Positions 29,407 through 38,951 of a stretch of DNA of 64,000 nucleotides are shown here, one piece after another; the stretch's first letter is position 1, and the number at the start of each line of letters is the position of its first letter. Origin of the DNA: Rhizobium sp. BK376 (GTDB lineage: Bacteria > Pseudomonadota > Alphaproteobacteria > Rhizobiales > Rhizobiaceae). Location: NCBI RefSeq assembly GCF_004341625.1, contig NZ_SLZG01000002.1, positions 682,001-746,000 of the forward strand, read 5' to 3'. A program made the position numbers and the translations under genes. The notes under the pieces were generated by a model. It did not search any database, had not been told where the DNA came from, and saw only the letters and a list, made by a program, of their open reading frames with translations.

Positions 29407-30612
29407 TTACCGCTCTGCCAGAGCCGCTTCGCCCTTCTTCTCGCGCACGAGATTGATGAAGCGGCGGAAGAGGTAGTGGCTATCCTGCGGGCCGGGAGAG
29501 GCTTCCGGATGATGCTGGACGGAGAAGACCGGCTTGCCGGTCAGGCGAAGACCGCAATTGGAGCCGTCGAAGAGAGAAACGTGAGTCTCCTCAACACCTT
29601 CGGGGAGCGAATTCGAGTCGACCGCGAAGCCGTGGTTCATTGATACGATCTCGACCTTGCCGGTCGTGTGGTCCTTGACAGGATGGTTGGCGCCGTGATG
29701 GCCCTGATGCATCTTTGCGGTCTTGCCGCCGACTGCGAGGCCGAGCATCTGGTGGCCAAGGCAGATGCCGAAGAGCGGGATGTCGGTCTTGATCAGGTCC
29801 TTGATGACAGGCACGGCATATTCGCCCGTTGCCGCCGGATCGCCCGGGCCGTTGGACAGGAAGATGCCATCCGGATTGAGCGACAGCACGTCTTCGGTGC
29901 TCGACGTCGCCGGCAGAACGGTCACCTTGCAGTCGAGGCCGGCGAAGAGGCGCAGGATGTTGCGCTTGACGCCGTAGTCGAGGCAAACGACGTGATACTT
30001 GGCGTCATCGGATCCAAGCGTCCCGTAACCTTCGTTCCAGACCCACGGCGTCTGTGCCCATTGCGAAGACTGGCCCGAGGAGGCGACCTTCGCGAGGTCG
30101 AGGCCCTCGAGACCGCTCCAGGCCTTGGCTTCCGCCTTTAGCGTGTCCAGATCGAAGACGCCGCTCGGGTCATGGGCGATGACTGCGTTCGGCATGCCGT
30201 TCTCGCGGATCCAGGCGGTCAGCGCGCGTGTGTCGATGCCGCACATGCCGATGATGCCGCGGGCTTTCAGCCATGCGTCGAGATGCTTGATGGCGCGGTA
30301 GTTGGACGGATCGGTCATCTCGGCTTTGAAGATGACGCCGACGGCGCCGTGGCGTGCGGCAGGCGTCAGGTCCTCGACGTCTTCCTCGTTGGTGCCGACA
30401 TTGCCGATATGCGGGAAGGTGAAGGTGACGATCTGGCCGAGATAGGACGGGTCCGTCAGGATTTCCTCATAGCCGGTCAGCGCCGTGTTGAAGCAGACTT
30501 CGGCCTGGACCTTGCCGGTCGCGCCGATGCCCTTGCCTTCGATCACTGTGCCGTCTGCGAGGACGAGCATGGCGGTAGGCTTTTCGGTGGTCCAGGGGGC
30601 GGTTGCGGTCAT
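29407..30612 (-). CDS. carA: Carbamoyl-phosphate synthase small (glutaminase) subunit
   Basis: A 401-residue CarA. The N-terminal half begins LVLADGTVIEGKGIGATG; the C-terminal class I glutamine amidotransferase domain has the nucleophile Cys in PLFGICLGHQMLGLA and the His/Glu pair in FSVQHHPEASPGP. It hydrolyses glutamine and passes ammonia to CarB. I start at MTATAPW (ATG 30612); an ATG two codons earlier (30618) is equally possible, and the frame runs on without CarA character. It has its own promoter, terminator and a leader of about 120 nt. Confidence 0.98.
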   Translation of the reverse strand: MTATAPWTTEKPTAMLVLADGTVIEGKGIGATGKVQAEVCFNTALTGYEEILTDPSYLGQIVTFTFPHIGNVGTNEEDVEDLTPAARHGAVGVIFKAEMTDPSNYRAIKHLDAWLKARGIIGMCGIDTRALTAWIRENGMPNAVIAHDPSGVFDLDTLKAEAKAWSGLEGLDLAKVASSGQSSQWAQTPWVWNEGYGTLGSDDAKYHVVCLDYGVKRNILRLFAGLDCKVTVLPATSSTEDVLSLNPDGIFLSNGPGDPAATGEYAVPVIKDLIKTDIPLFGICLGHQMLGLAVGGKTAKMHQGHHGANHPVKDHTTGKVEIVSMNHGFAVDSNSLPEGVEETHVSLFDGSNCGLRLTGKPVFSVQHHPEASPGPQDSHYLFRRFINLVREKKGEAALAER

Positions 30613-30742
30613 GGTCATCCCGTTTCCGGCGATCGCGGCCGCCTTGCAAAGGTCGGGTTCGTTCGCCATTTTGGTTCGCGGACAGGGGCGCGCAACAATG
30701 GTCGCGTGTCGGCCCTGATGTCGATTTTCGTGCAGGTGCCGG

Positions 30743-30771
30743 TAAATAGCCAAACCTGGCCCGCCGGTCAA
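30743..30771 (-). promoter_or_regulatory. carA sigma70-type promoter
   Basis: On the minus strand TTGACC (30771-30766) and TATTTA (30748-30743) are separated by exactly 17 bp. Transcription would begin near 30736, giving a 5' leader of about 124 nt before the carA ATG. No pyrimidine-responsive attenuator hairpin with T tract was found in the leader. Confidence 0.65.
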
Positions 30772-30924
30772 TTGCTGCTATGCAGATGAAACCGGGTTCC
30801 TGTCGATTCAATGCGGCATATTGCGCCATTTTATTTGATTGTGCCGGGCGGGCTGGTCTAAGACGCTCGCAAATGAAAAGCATTGCCGGCTGCTTCGAAG
30901 CACGGCCTGCCAAGGAGAACAAGA

Positions 30925-31377
30925 ATGATCCGCGAAACCCTCTCCAACGCCCAGAAGGAAGCGATGAAAGCCAAGGATACGGCGCGGCTTTCCACCGTCC
31001 GTCTCATCCTTGCCGGCATCAAAGATCGGGACATCGCCAATCGAGGCGCCGGCAAGGAGCAGGCGAGCGAAGACGAAATCCTGCAGCTGCTGGCAAAGAT
31101 GATCAAGCAACGCGAAGAGTCTGCCAAGGTCTACACGGATGGCGGTCGGCCTGAGCTTGCCGAAAAGGAGCGCGAGGAAATCACGGTCATCCAGGGCTTC
31201 ATGCCGGAGCAGCTATCCGACGACAAGGTGCGCGAAATCTGCGCAGCTGTTGTCACAGAGCTCGGGGCACAGGGCCTGAAGGACATGGGCAAGTGCGTAG
31301 CGGTTCTAAAAGAGCGCTGTGCAGGGCAGATCGATTTCGCCAAGGCTTCCGCCATCCTCAAGGATCTGCTGAAGTAA
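30925..31377 (+). CDS. GatB/YqeY domain-containing protein
   Basis: A 150-residue YqeY-like protein resembling the C-terminal tail domain of GatB (SNAQKEAMKAKDTARLSTVR start, then EITVIQGFMPEQLSDDKVR). It may bind tRNA or influence amidotransferase function; no catalytic domain is present. The ATG at 30925 is preceded by AAGGAG eight bases away. It is divergent from carA. Its last 20 bases overlap the 3' end of the convergent gene. Confidence 0.93.
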   Translation: MIRETLSNAQKEAMKAKDTARLSTVRLILAGIKDRDIANRGAGKEQASEDEILQLLAKMIKQREESAKVYTDGGRPELAEKEREEITVIQGFMPEQLSDDKVREICAAVVTELGAQGLKDMGKCVAVLKERCAGQIDFAKASAILKDLLK

Positions 31378-32278
31378 AGCGATGCGGACCGGCCTCGTCG
31401 GAGGCCGGTCGCACATCCGTGCCATGCGAAGCGTTCGACGTTGCCTCGTAGGCCGCATCGATCACCGCGAATTTTGCGGCCTGATAATTCCAGTATTCGG
31501 ACACGAAACCGCGCGACAGCCAGAAGCTGCTGCGCCCGGGGGATCCTTCCCAGCCGACGCTTCCCATCTGTGCGGCCTGCTTCAGCAGCCGCTTCAGATG
31601 CGTGTTGGAAATCATGAACTGGTCGCGAATGTCCTTCATGGAAATCCGGCCGATGGCGATTCGCTCCAGCGACGGCTCCACGCTCTCGACCTTCGAGACG
31701 AGATAATCCATCACCACGCCACCTGAATTCGCCCAGTTGAACAGATTGAACGTCGGGCCCGGATTTCTGATGGCCTGGCTGGCGAATATGGCCGCTGCTA
31801 TCCGCGGCTGTAGACCCGCGATCATCTGAGGATTTGCCTGAAGATTGTCCGCGCGGTTGCCGCCATCCAGCAAGTCGAGGATAAACAGGTGAGTGCTGAT
31901 CCATCGCCCGAGGTGCGTTATGGTGTAATCAGTGGGGACCAGCAAGCGCGTGCGCCGGTCCGGAAGATCCTGCAAAGGCTGCAGAAATTTATAGGCCAGC
32001 ATTTCCTGGACGAAAGCGACGGCCGTGTTGCGGCTGGCGATTCGATGGATGAGAACGGAATCGACGAAGCGGGCTGCATAAAGGCCGGAATTCGGCTCGC
32101 CGGGCATGCCGTAATGCAGCGCAAAACCGGCATGGGCCATCAACCAGCGCTGCTGGGCTGCGAAGATGGAAGCGATACGCGGACTTTCATTGTAGATTGC
32201 GATCAATTCATGAGCGCAACGCAGAATAGCTGCAAGAAACTTTTCGTTGGAAGCAAGCTCTTCTGCGGCGATCGGCAT
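31358..32278 (-). CDS. Uncharacterised protein with C-terminal winged-helix-like region
   Basis: A 306-residue protein I do not recognise. It is mostly helical and soluble. Residues about 195-265 (LERIAIGRISMKDIRDQFMI then HLKRLLKQAAQMGSVGWEGS and SSFWLSRGF) look like a winged helix, so a regulatory role is possible. It overlaps the yqeY gene tail to tail by 20 bp, and a perfect hairpin (31387-31410) lies inside its last codons. No operon partner is evident. Confidence 0.7.
   Translation of the reverse strand: MPIAAEELASNEKFLAAILRCAHELIAIYNESPRIASIFAAQQRWLMAHAGFALHYGMPGEPNSGLYAARFVDSVLIHRIASRNTAVAFVQEMLAYKFLQPLQDLPDRRTRLLVPTDYTITHLGRWISTHLFILDLLDGGNRADNLQANPQMIAGLQPRIAAAIFASQAIRNPGPTFNLFNWANSGGVVMDYLVSKVESVEPSLERIAIGRISMKDIRDQFMISNTHLKRLLKQAAQMGSVGWEGSPGRSSFWLSRGFVSEYWNYQAAKFAVIDAAYEATSNASHGTDVRPASDEAGPHRFTSADP
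31387..31410. terminator. Hairpin downstream of yqeY-like gene, inside convergent gene
   Basis: Perfect 10-bp stem GACCGGCCTC-GTCG-GAGGCCGGTC starting 10 bp after the yqeY-like stop. It lies within the C-terminal codons of the convergent gene, so it may act on yqeY while being translated through on the other strand. No T tract. Confidence 0.45.
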
Positions 32279-32389
32279 TGATGTTATTCCAGATGAGAGG
32301 CCGAATTCATGATGTGAGGACGGCTTTTATCAACGGATTCGCTTGAAAAGCAACAGATCACTTAAATGCCAAAGTAAACCTGAAAATCA

Positions 32390-32424
32390 AAGAAGGCAGG
32401 AACTGGGGGAGTTCCTGCCTTCTT
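32390..32424 (-). terminator. Putative terminator after the DUF1344 gene
   Basis: Perfect 15-bp stem AAGAAGGCAGGAACT / AGTTCCTGCCTTCTT with loop GGGGG. On the minus strand it is followed by TGATTTTC, a short T-rich stretch. It is 118 bp past the DUF1344 stop. Confidence 0.55.
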
Positions 32425-32487
32425 GCGCTTTGCATGCGTCTGATGACGCAGGGTGGGGCCCAAAATCAGACGTTGATTGCAAAGGCA

Positions 32488-32532
32488 CCCAAGTGAGGCG
32501 GCGCCGGGGGTAGGGATGGTGCCTCACTTGGG
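32488..32532. repeat. Inverted repeat directly after the DUF1344 gene
   Basis: Arms CCCAAGTGAGGC (32488-32499) and GCCTCACTTGGG (32521-32532) pair perfectly over 12 bp around a 21-nt loop rich in G. Ten bases separate it from the DUF1344 stop codon. It may protect the mRNA 3' end. Confidence 0.6.
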
Positions 32533-32542
32533 GATGGGTGAA

Positions 32543-32809
32543 TTACTTGACGATCTTGACGCTATGGGCCCAATCGGTGCCCTTGGATTTCTGCCAAGAT
32601 ATTTGAACTTTATCGCCGGTCTTTACGTCCGGGGTCTTTGCGTTTTTCGGCAGGTGGTAGACCGTGCCGTTGTCGAGTGCGATTGTCATTGCCGATGCGT
32701 CGTAAGTCTTGACGGTGCCTGTTGTCGTGTGGCTCGCCATCGCCGCCGAACCGTAGGTCGCGGTGGCAAAGAGGGCTGCGGCAGCAAAGGGTACGAGAAG
32801 AATGCGCAT
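32543..32809 (-). CDS. DUF1344 small exported protein
   Basis: An 88-residue protein with a signal peptide (MRILLVPFAAAALFATATYG then SAAMASH) and a DUF1344-like beta domain (TGTVKTYDASAMTIALDNGT). Predicted periplasmic; function unknown in the family. ATG 32809 follows GGAGAG, which decides against the longer frame. It is monocistronic, with two strong hairpins downstream. Confidence 0.88.
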   Translation of the reverse strand: MRILLVPFAAAALFATATYGSAAMASHTTTGTVKTYDASAMTIALDNGTVYHLPKNAKTPDVKTGDKVQISWQKSKGTDWAHSVKIVK

Positions 32810-33404
32810 CACAACTCTCCTAAACAGTAAGCCCGCATGTTTGGCTTCCAGTTCGGCAGGCTGTCCGGGCATGTCGCGTCGCGAAACCTAAGTAAGTCCC
32901 GCCGGCATGTCCCAGCCTGTGAGACAAAAACTATTGCGCCGCAAAATAATATTCAAATTACAAAAAAATAATGTTTAGCCGGGAGCGTCGCCGCAAATGC
33001 GCCACCAAAAAATTGGGCTGGCGGCAAGGTCACTCCGATTTGAAGCCTTTTCGGTCGCTGCTTCTGCGGCCAGACCGATGCTGAAGCAACTGTATCCATT
33101 TGGTTTTTTGCTACTATTGTTCCGCCGGGCAACGGCGGATTACGCCCGTGGCGCGAGTCTGAAATCTCCTCCAGTTGCCTCGGGAAGACGGGCAACGTTC
33201 TGGTCGTGCGGGTCTGGTAAGGCGGTCTTCACGATACGGTGAACGACTAAGGCTTCTGGTTTGGCCTCGCACGTCGCAGAGACTGCGGCGCCCCGGCATA
33301 TGCGCTACGCCGTAGGTCAACCCTGTGGAAAGCGGTTATCCTGACGCTCATTGATAGCAAAGCACGGCTTTCCTGCTTATATGGATGCTAGCCCAGAGGT
33401 ATGC
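32810..33404. other. Intergenic region upstream of dnaG
   Basis: 595 bp without a convincing gene. An A/T-rich stretch at about 32930-32980 contrasts with the GC-rich surroundings and probably holds the DUF1344 promoter. Small open frames here lack ribosome binding sites and rhizobial codon use. No terminator or riboswitch-like structure was recognised. Confidence 0.5.
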
Positions 33405-35420
33405 ATGCGATTTCCCAATTCATTTCTCGACGAGATTCGTGACCGCGTTCCGATATCGGACGTGATCGGTCGTCGTGTGACCTGGGATCGCCGCAAGACC
33501 AATGTGCCGCGCGGCGATTACTGGGCCTGCTGCCCCTTCCACGGCGAGAAGTCGCCGAGCTTTCACTGTGAGGATCGCAAGGGTCGCTATCATTGCTTCG
33601 GCTGCGGCGTTACCGGAGATCACTTCCGCTTCCTCACAGAACTCGAAGGCCTGAGTTTTCCGGAGGCTGTGCAGCAGATTGCCGATATGGCGGGCGTCGC
33701 CATGCCGATCGCCGATCCCGTTGCCGAGAAGCGGGAGAAGGAACGCACGTCGCTGCTCGATGTCATGGAAATGGCGACACAGTTCTTCCAGGATCAGTTG
33801 CAGACGGCAAATGGAGCAAAGGCGCGCGCCTATCTTCGCGACCGCGGACTGACCGGCCGCACCATCGAGACTTTTCGTCTCGGTTATTCGCCGGATAGCC
33901 GTAATGCGCTGAAGGAACATTTGGCGGCAAAGGGTGCGTCCAAGGAGCAGATAGAGGCCTGTGGCCTTGTCGTCCACGGCCCCGACATTCCTGTTTCCTA
34001 CGATCGGTTTCGCGACCGCATCATGTTTCCCATTCTGTCGTCGCGGGAAAAGGTCATCGCCTTCGGCGGACGCGCCATGTCTGCGGATGCGCCGGCGAAA
34101 TATCTCAACTCCAATGAGACGGAGCTCTTTCACAAGGGCAACGTTCTCTACAATTTCTCCCGTGCGCGCCGCGCCGCACAGGATGCCAGCCGTACCGGTT
34201 CCGAGGAGAGCTCTGCCGGCACCATTATCGCCGTTGAAGGCTATATGGATGTGATCGCGCTGCATCAGGCGGGCGTCGAGAATGCGGTTGCGCCGCTCGG
34301 TACGGCGTTGACGGAAAACCAGCTTGATCTGCTCTGGAAGATGACGCCGCAACCGGTTCTCTGCTTCGACGGCGATGGCGCCGGCGTTCGCGCAGCCAAT
34401 CGCGGCGTCGATCTGGCGCTGCCGCATTTGAAGCCCGGCAAGAGCGTGCGTTTTGCGTTGCTTCCCGACGGGAAGGATCCCGACGATCTGGTGCGTCACG
34501 AAGGCCGCGCACCTTTCGACAAGGTGATGGCGCAGGCGCGGCCATTGGCCGAGATGGTATGGAACCGCGAGATCGGCAGTGGCCGGTTCGACACGCCCGA
34601 AGCCCGCGCGGAGCTCGAGGCGCGGTTGAAGCAGATCGTTGCCGTCATCGCCGACGAAAATGTCCGCCGTCACTACCAGCAGGATATTCGCGACCGGCTG
34701 AACGCATTCTTCCAGCCGCAGTTTCAGAACCGCGGCGGTCCACGTGGCGGCGGTTTCGAGCGCAGTGGTAGCGGGCGCGGCTTCAACGGTCGCGGCGGTG
34801 AGCGGAGTGGAAATCCGCGTGCTCCGGCATCGACGGCTGCATCGGATCGGCTGGTCCGCTCCAGCATGATCAAGGGTCATCAGGATATTCCGGGCCTGCG
34901 AGAGAGTGTTTTGGCGCTGACCGTGGTCAATCACCCCCAGCTTCTCCAGGACGAGTATGACGAGATTGCCGCGATCGACTACCAGAGCCGGGATCTCCAG
35001 CGCCTGTGGTCTGCGATGCTTGGCACAGTGGCGACGGTGGCTGCGCCGCATCTGACGCGGGAACATCTGCTCGAAAAGCTGGAAGAGCAGGGGTTTGCCA
35101 CGCTGCTCAGGGGTCTCGAACAGCAGGTGCGCAACGCCCGCCTTTGGACCGCGACGGAAGATGCGGCCATGGAGGATGCGCGCGAGGGCTATCGTCAGTC
35201 GCTCGCGCTGCACAAGCGCTCGAAGGCCCTTAGATGGCAGAAGAATGAGCTTGAGCGCGAGATTGCCGAGGCGACCGAAGAAGCCGATGGGGAAAGGATC
35301 GAGCAATTGATGCGGGCGCTTCAGGAAGTGCACCTCGAAGGTCTGCGGCTCGAAAACCAGGAAGCCATCATCGATGGCTTCGGCATCATGTCCGGTCGCG
35401 TCAAGGTCGCGGGAAAGTGA
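33405..35420 (+). CDS. dnaG: DNA primase
   Basis: A 671-residue DnaG. The CHC2 zinc finger ligands are C43, H46, C64 and C67 (CPFHGEKS and CFGCG). The TOPRIM polymerase core includes FGGRAM, VEGYMDVIALHQ and CFDGDGAGVRAA. A Gly/Arg-rich linker (about residues 441-475, GGPRGGGFERSGSGRGFNGR) separates it from the C-terminal helicase-binding domain. It makes RNA primers for replication. ATG 33405 (MRFPNSFLDEIRDRV) follows AGAGGT; 18 upstream codons in the same frame have no DnaG similarity. rpoD lies 8 kb downstream, with other genes between. Confidence 0.98.
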   Translation: MRFPNSFLDEIRDRVPISDVIGRRVTWDRRKTNVPRGDYWACCPFHGEKSPSFHCEDRKGRYHCFGCGVTGDHFRFLTELEGLSFPEAVQQIADMAGVAMPIADPVAEKREKERTSLLDVMEMATQFFQDQLQTANGAKARAYLRDRGLTGRTIETFRLGYSPDSRNALKEHLAAKGASKEQIEACGLVVHGPDIPVSYDRFRDRIMFPILSSREKVIAFGGRAMSADAPAKYLNSNETELFHKGNVLYNFSRARRAAQDASRTGSEESSAGTIIAVEGYMDVIALHQAGVENAVAPLGTALTENQLDLLWKMTPQPVLCFDGDGAGVRAANRGVDLALPHLKPGKSVRFALLPDGKDPDDLVRHEGRAPFDKVMAQARPLAEMVWNREIGSGRFDTPEARAELEARLKQIVAVIADENVRRHYQQDIRDRLNAFFQPQFQNRGGPRGGGFERSGSGRGFNGRGGERSGNPRAPASTAASDRLVRSSMIKGHQDIPGLRESVLALTVVNHPQLLQDEYDEIAAIDYQSRDLQRLWSAMLGTVATVAAPHLTREHLLEKLEEQGFATLLRGLEQQVRNARLWTATEDAAMEDAREGYRQSLALHKRSKALRWQKNELEREIAEATEEADGERIEQLMRALQEVHLEGLRLENQEAIIDGFGIMSGRVKVAGK

Positions 35421-35491
35421 TGCTGGCGCCAGACGCTTTGGAAATCGCGACAGCCGAATACTGCAAGCCGGCCCCGACTTCTTGAAAGTAG

Positions 35492-35788
35492 TCAAAGGTT
35501 CCTGAGCTTGCGAACGCGCAACAGGAAGGCAAATCGCTTAAGGCTGAAGAGCGACAGTGGGGGGCCGAATTCTCGTTCCAGCTGGTAGAAATGCATGCAC
35601 GGAGCGTAGTGGGAGAAAATCTGCGCAGGGATAGAGCGATCGACGTTCGAATAAACCGCAATTCGGCGTTTTCGATCTTCGACGGCCATCCGACATTGGA
35701 CCCCGTCAAAATACAGCGCGCGCAAATCGCCCGACTGAAACTTTGCCTTTGCGATGCCCGCGTATTCGATTGTTTTTGGAGACCCCAT
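35492..35788 (-). CDS. Small orphan protein, doubtful
   Basis: A 98-residue frame between dnaG and recQ with varied, protein-like composition (IAVYSNVDRSIPAQIFSHYA, EFGPPLSLFSLKRFAF). I see no domain, signal peptide or clear ribosome binding site. The surrounding 505 bp (35421-35925) has no other gene, and the codon use is less GC-biased than in neighbours, so it may be an acquired orphan or non-coding. Confidence 0.35.
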   Translation of the reverse strand: MGSPKTIEYAGIAKAKFQSGDLRALYFDGVQCRMAVEDRKRRIAVYSNVDRSIPAQIFSHYAPCMHFYQLEREFGPPLSLFSLKRFAFLLRVRKLRNL

Positions 35789-35925
35789 AAGCGAGATGCT
35801 TTAGTGGATTCGGCTATGACGTCAAGATGCAAGGCGATTTCACCTGTGAGCTTGTCGGGTACGGTATCTTCGACCAAGAGGCATCTTGGAAAGTGTGAGG
35901 AAACGATTCCTCGTGGAAGGACGGA

Positions 35926-37830
35926 ATGTCAGAGACAGAGAGATACGATCCGAGCTTTTCGGCGGATGATGCGCTTTTCGGCGAATCCCGTCGGGAGGAA
36001 AGGAGTTCGGGAACGCGGCGATCCCTTGAGCGCCCCCTGGATGTCCTCAATCGGATTTACGGATATTCCGCCTTTCGTGGAAAGCAGCAGCAGGTGGTCG
36101 AGCATGTCGTTGGCGGCGGCGATGCCGTGGTGCTGTTTCCTACGGGTGCCGGCAAATCGCTCTGCTTCCAGATTCCAGCGCTTTGCCGCGATGGCGTCGG
36201 CATCGTCGTTTCGCCGCTGATCGCCCTGATGCGCGACCAGGTCGAGGCGATGAAGCAGCTCGGCATCAGGGCTGCGGCGCTCAATTCCTCCTTGTCGCGC
36301 GAGGAATTCCTCGATGTTCGCCGAGCAATCTCCAACGGAGCGCTCGATCTGCTTTATGTGACGCCGGAGCGCATCGTTACAGACGGTTTCCGCGAGATGA
36401 TCGGCGGGGCGAAGATCGCGCTGTTTGCGATCGACGAGGCGCATTGCGTTTCGCAATGGGGGCATGATTTCCGCCCGGAATACCGTGAACTCGGAAAGCT
36501 TGCCGAGCTGCATCCGGGCGTGCCGCGTATCGCGCTGACGGCAACGGCCGATCCGCACACGCGTGACGACATTATCGAGCGGCTGGCTCTGGATCGTGCG
36601 GCGGTCTTTACGACCAGCTTCGATCGTCCGAACATTGCGTACGAGATTGTCGAGCGCGATCAGCCGCGCCAGCAGCTGTTGCGGTTTCTCAATGGCCATA
36701 AGGGTAACAGCGGCATCGTTTATTGCCTGTCGCGGGCCAAGGTTGAGGACACCTCGGAATGGCTGAACGGGCAGGGCATCCGGTCGCTGCCCTATCATGC
36801 CGGCATGGACCGGGCGCTACGCGATGCCAACCAGGATGCCTTCCTGAAGGAGGAAGAGCTCTGCCTCGTTGCGACCGTCGCCTTCGGCATGGGGATCGAC
36901 AAGCCCAATGTGCGCTATGTCGCCCATCTCGATCTGCCTGGTTCCGTCGAGGCCTATTATCAGGAGACCGGCCGCGCCGGGCGCGATGGCCTGCCGTCGG
37001 AGGTCTGGATGGCCTATGGCATGGCCGATGTCATCCAGCGGCGGCGGATGATCGACGAAGGTGGCGCTGCCGAGGAAATCAAGCGGGTGGAGCGCGGCAA
37101 GCTGAACGCTTTGCTTGCCATATGCGAAACGGCGGGTTGCCGACGCCAGGCGATCCTTGGGCATTTCGGCGAGGCGCATGGCGGCGGCTGCGGCAATTGC
37201 GACACCTGCCTGAAACCGGTCGAGACCTGGGACGGCACGGAAGCGGCAATCAAGGCGCTTGCCGCAGTCTATCGCACCGGCGAGCGTTTCGGCACCGGCC
37301 ATGTCATCGATGTGCTCATGGGAACGGTCAATGAGAAGACTGAACGCTTCGGTCATGTCTCGATGCCGGTCTTTGGGGCGGGCAAGGACATCGCCTCGCG
37401 GACATGGCAATCGATTTTCCGGCAGTTGCTGGCGATGGGGCTGATTGCGATCGACCACAGCGCCTTCGGGGCGATGAAGCTGGAGCCGGAGGCGCGCGCC
37501 GTCTTCAAACATGAGCGGCAGGTACTGTTTCGCAAGGACCGGCCGACGTCAGGTCGATCCACGAAAAAGATGGAGCGGACCGAGCGCCGGTCGACGCTGT
37601 CAGGTGCCGATGGAACCCTTTTCGAGGCGCTGAGGGCGGAGCGCATGTCGATCGCCAAATCGCTCGGCGTGCCGCCCTATGTCGTCTTTCCCGATACGAC
37701 GCTGATGGCCTTTGCGACCGAGCGGCCGCGTAGCCGCAAGGAACTGCTCGGCATTTCCGGCGTCGGCCAGTCGAAGCTCGAACGCTATGGCGATGCGTTC
37801 CTGGACATCATCCTTTCCCACGACGGGTAG
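35926..37830 (+). CDS. recQ: ATP-dependent DNA helicase RecQ
   Basis: A 634-residue RecQ 3'-5' helicase. Walker A PTGAGKS is near residue 72 and DEAH near 169 ([20 protein letters not shown]); [15 protein letters not shown] and [10 protein letters not shown] are helicase motifs V and VI. The RQC zinc site is CETAGC...CGNCDTC, and a C-terminal HRDC domain ends in [16 protein letters not shown]. It unwinds recombination and replication intermediates. The ATG follows GGAAGGACGG. Monocistronic. Confidence 0.97.
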   Translation: MSETERYDPSFSADDALFGESRREERSSGTRRSLERPLDVLNRIYGYSAFRGKQQQVVEHVVGGGDAVVLFPTGAGKSLCFQIPALCRDGVGIVVSPLIALMRDQVEAMKQLGIRAAALNSSLSREEFLDVRRAISNGALDLLYVTPERIVTDGFREMIGGAKIALFAIDEAHCVSQWGHDFRPEYRELGKLAELHPGVPRIALTATADPHTRDDIIERLALDRAAVFTTSFDRPNIAYEIVERDQPRQQLLRFLNGHKGNSGIVYCLSRAKVEDTSEWLNGQGIRSLPYHAGMDRALRDANQDAFLKEEELCLVATVAFGMGIDKPNVRYVAHLDLPGSVEAYYQETGRAGRDGLPSEVWMAYGMADVIQRRRMIDEGGAAEEIKRVERGKLNALLAICETAGCRRQAILGHFGEAHGGGCGNCDTCLKPVETWDGTEAAIKALAAVYRTGERFGTGHVIDVLMGTVNEKTERFGHVSMPVFGAGKDIASRTWQSIFRQLLAMGLIAIDHSAFGAMKLEPEARAVFKHERQVLFRKDRPTSGRSTKKMERTERRSTLSGADGTLFEALRAERMSIAKSLGVPPYVVFPDTTLMAFATERPRSRKELLGISGVGQSKLERYGDAFLDIILSHDG

Positions 37831-37859
37831 GCCTGAAGCGGTCCAAAGCCGCCGGGAAT

Positions 37860-38951
37860 CTAGTCGCTGCCGGATGACACTTCGACGGCGGGCAGAAGCG
37901 CCTTCGGTCGAGGTTTGAGCAGGAACCTTTGCGCTGGTCGTTCAACCAGCTGGTAAAGGGCAAGCGATATAGCCACCGTCCAGATAACAGCGGCACATAA
38001 AAGCAGGAATACCAGCCCCAGCGAGGCATCTTTGCTGAGCAGCTTCATCGCGGGCTGGATTGTGTAGGGATGCACCAGATAGAGGGAATAGGAAGCGTCG
38101 CCCAGGAGGACAAGCGCAAGGATCAGGCGCGTTTTCTGTACCTTCCAGAACAGGCATCCGATCACAACGAGCGCCGAGAAAATGGCCGGCGGCACAATTC
38201 CCGGCAAGACAAGCGATGCGGTAAAATAGGCGATCGGCGCGCAGATAATGCTCATCAAAGCAAGGAGCTGGGAACCGTTCCTGAAGTAGTCCGAACCTGA
38301 GAAGATCTCCTGCAGCCCCATTCCAAGAACGAACTCGACGAGAATAGGACTGGTATAGAAGCGCCATTCGGCAGGCCCGTCCGGCCATAGGGAATTGAGC
38401 CCTACTAGGAACAGGAGGACGCCCGACGCCAGCCAGGACGCCCCGCGTCCGGAGGCCAGCGCGCACAGGCCGTAAATCAGGTAGAAAAACATTTCGTAGC
38501 AGAGGGTCCAGCCCAGGAACAACAGGGGCTGGATGGCGCCGTTGCTCTTTTCATAGGGCACGAACAGGAAGGACCTGATGATCGCCTGCTGCGTCAAGAC
38601 GGTGGAATTGAGCAAATCCGGCTTCGCCAAGGCAATGATGATAACCGCCAGCGTCAGCAGCCAATAAAGGGGTACGACGCGCGCCACCCTTCGGCGGGCG
38701 AAGTCGAGGAAGCCCCGTGCGGGGTTGGTCGTGTAGCTGATGATAAAGCCGCTCAGCACGAAGAATATGTCGACGCCGGCAGCGCCAAGGCCGAATGGAT
38801 TGGTGGTGAGTTGATATTGGATCTGCAGTCCGCTGCCGACATGGAAAAGCACGACGAAGAACGCCGCCGCAAAACGCAGAACCTGTAGCGACGGCAAGTG
38901 TTTTTTTCCGCTTCGAGGTGGTGTTGGCACCTGAAGACCTTGGCCGGTCAT
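37860..38951 (-). CDS. Acyltransferase 3 family membrane protein
   Basis: A 363-residue integral membrane O-acyltransferase with about ten hydrophobic segments. The N-terminal LPSLQVLRFAAAFFVVLFHV includes the Arg and His of the acyltransferase-3 active site, and DIFFVLSGFIISY follows. Such proteins move acetyl or other acyl groups from the cytosol onto surface glycans such as EPS, LPS or Nod factors. Its ATG overlaps the stop of the upstream SGNH esterase gene (ATGA), so the two are co-translated; an acetylation and de-acetylation pair is likely. Confidence 0.9.
   Translation of the reverse strand: MTGQGLQVPTPPRSGKKHLPSLQVLRFAAAFFVVLFHVGSGLQIQYQLTTNPFGLGAAGVDIFFVLSGFIISYTTNPARGFLDFARRRVARVVPLYWLLTLAVIIIALAKPDLLNSTVLTQQAIIRSFLFVPYEKSNGAIQPLLFLGWTLCYEMFFYLIYGLCALASGRGASWLASGVLLFLVGLNSLWPDGPAEWRFYTSPILVEFVLGMGLQEIFSGSDYFRNGSQLLALMSIICAPIAYFTASLVLPGIVPPAIFSALVVIGCLFWKVQKTRLILALVLLGDASYSLYLVHPYTIQPAMKLLSKDASLGLVFLLLCAAVIWTVAISLALYQLVERPAQRFLLKPRPKALLPAVEVSSGSD

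Noticed and set aside
33420..35495. A 691-codon minus-strand frame opposite dnaG
   Set aside because: Antisense to a certain gene; His/Arg/Leu-rich shadow composition and no recognisable domain.
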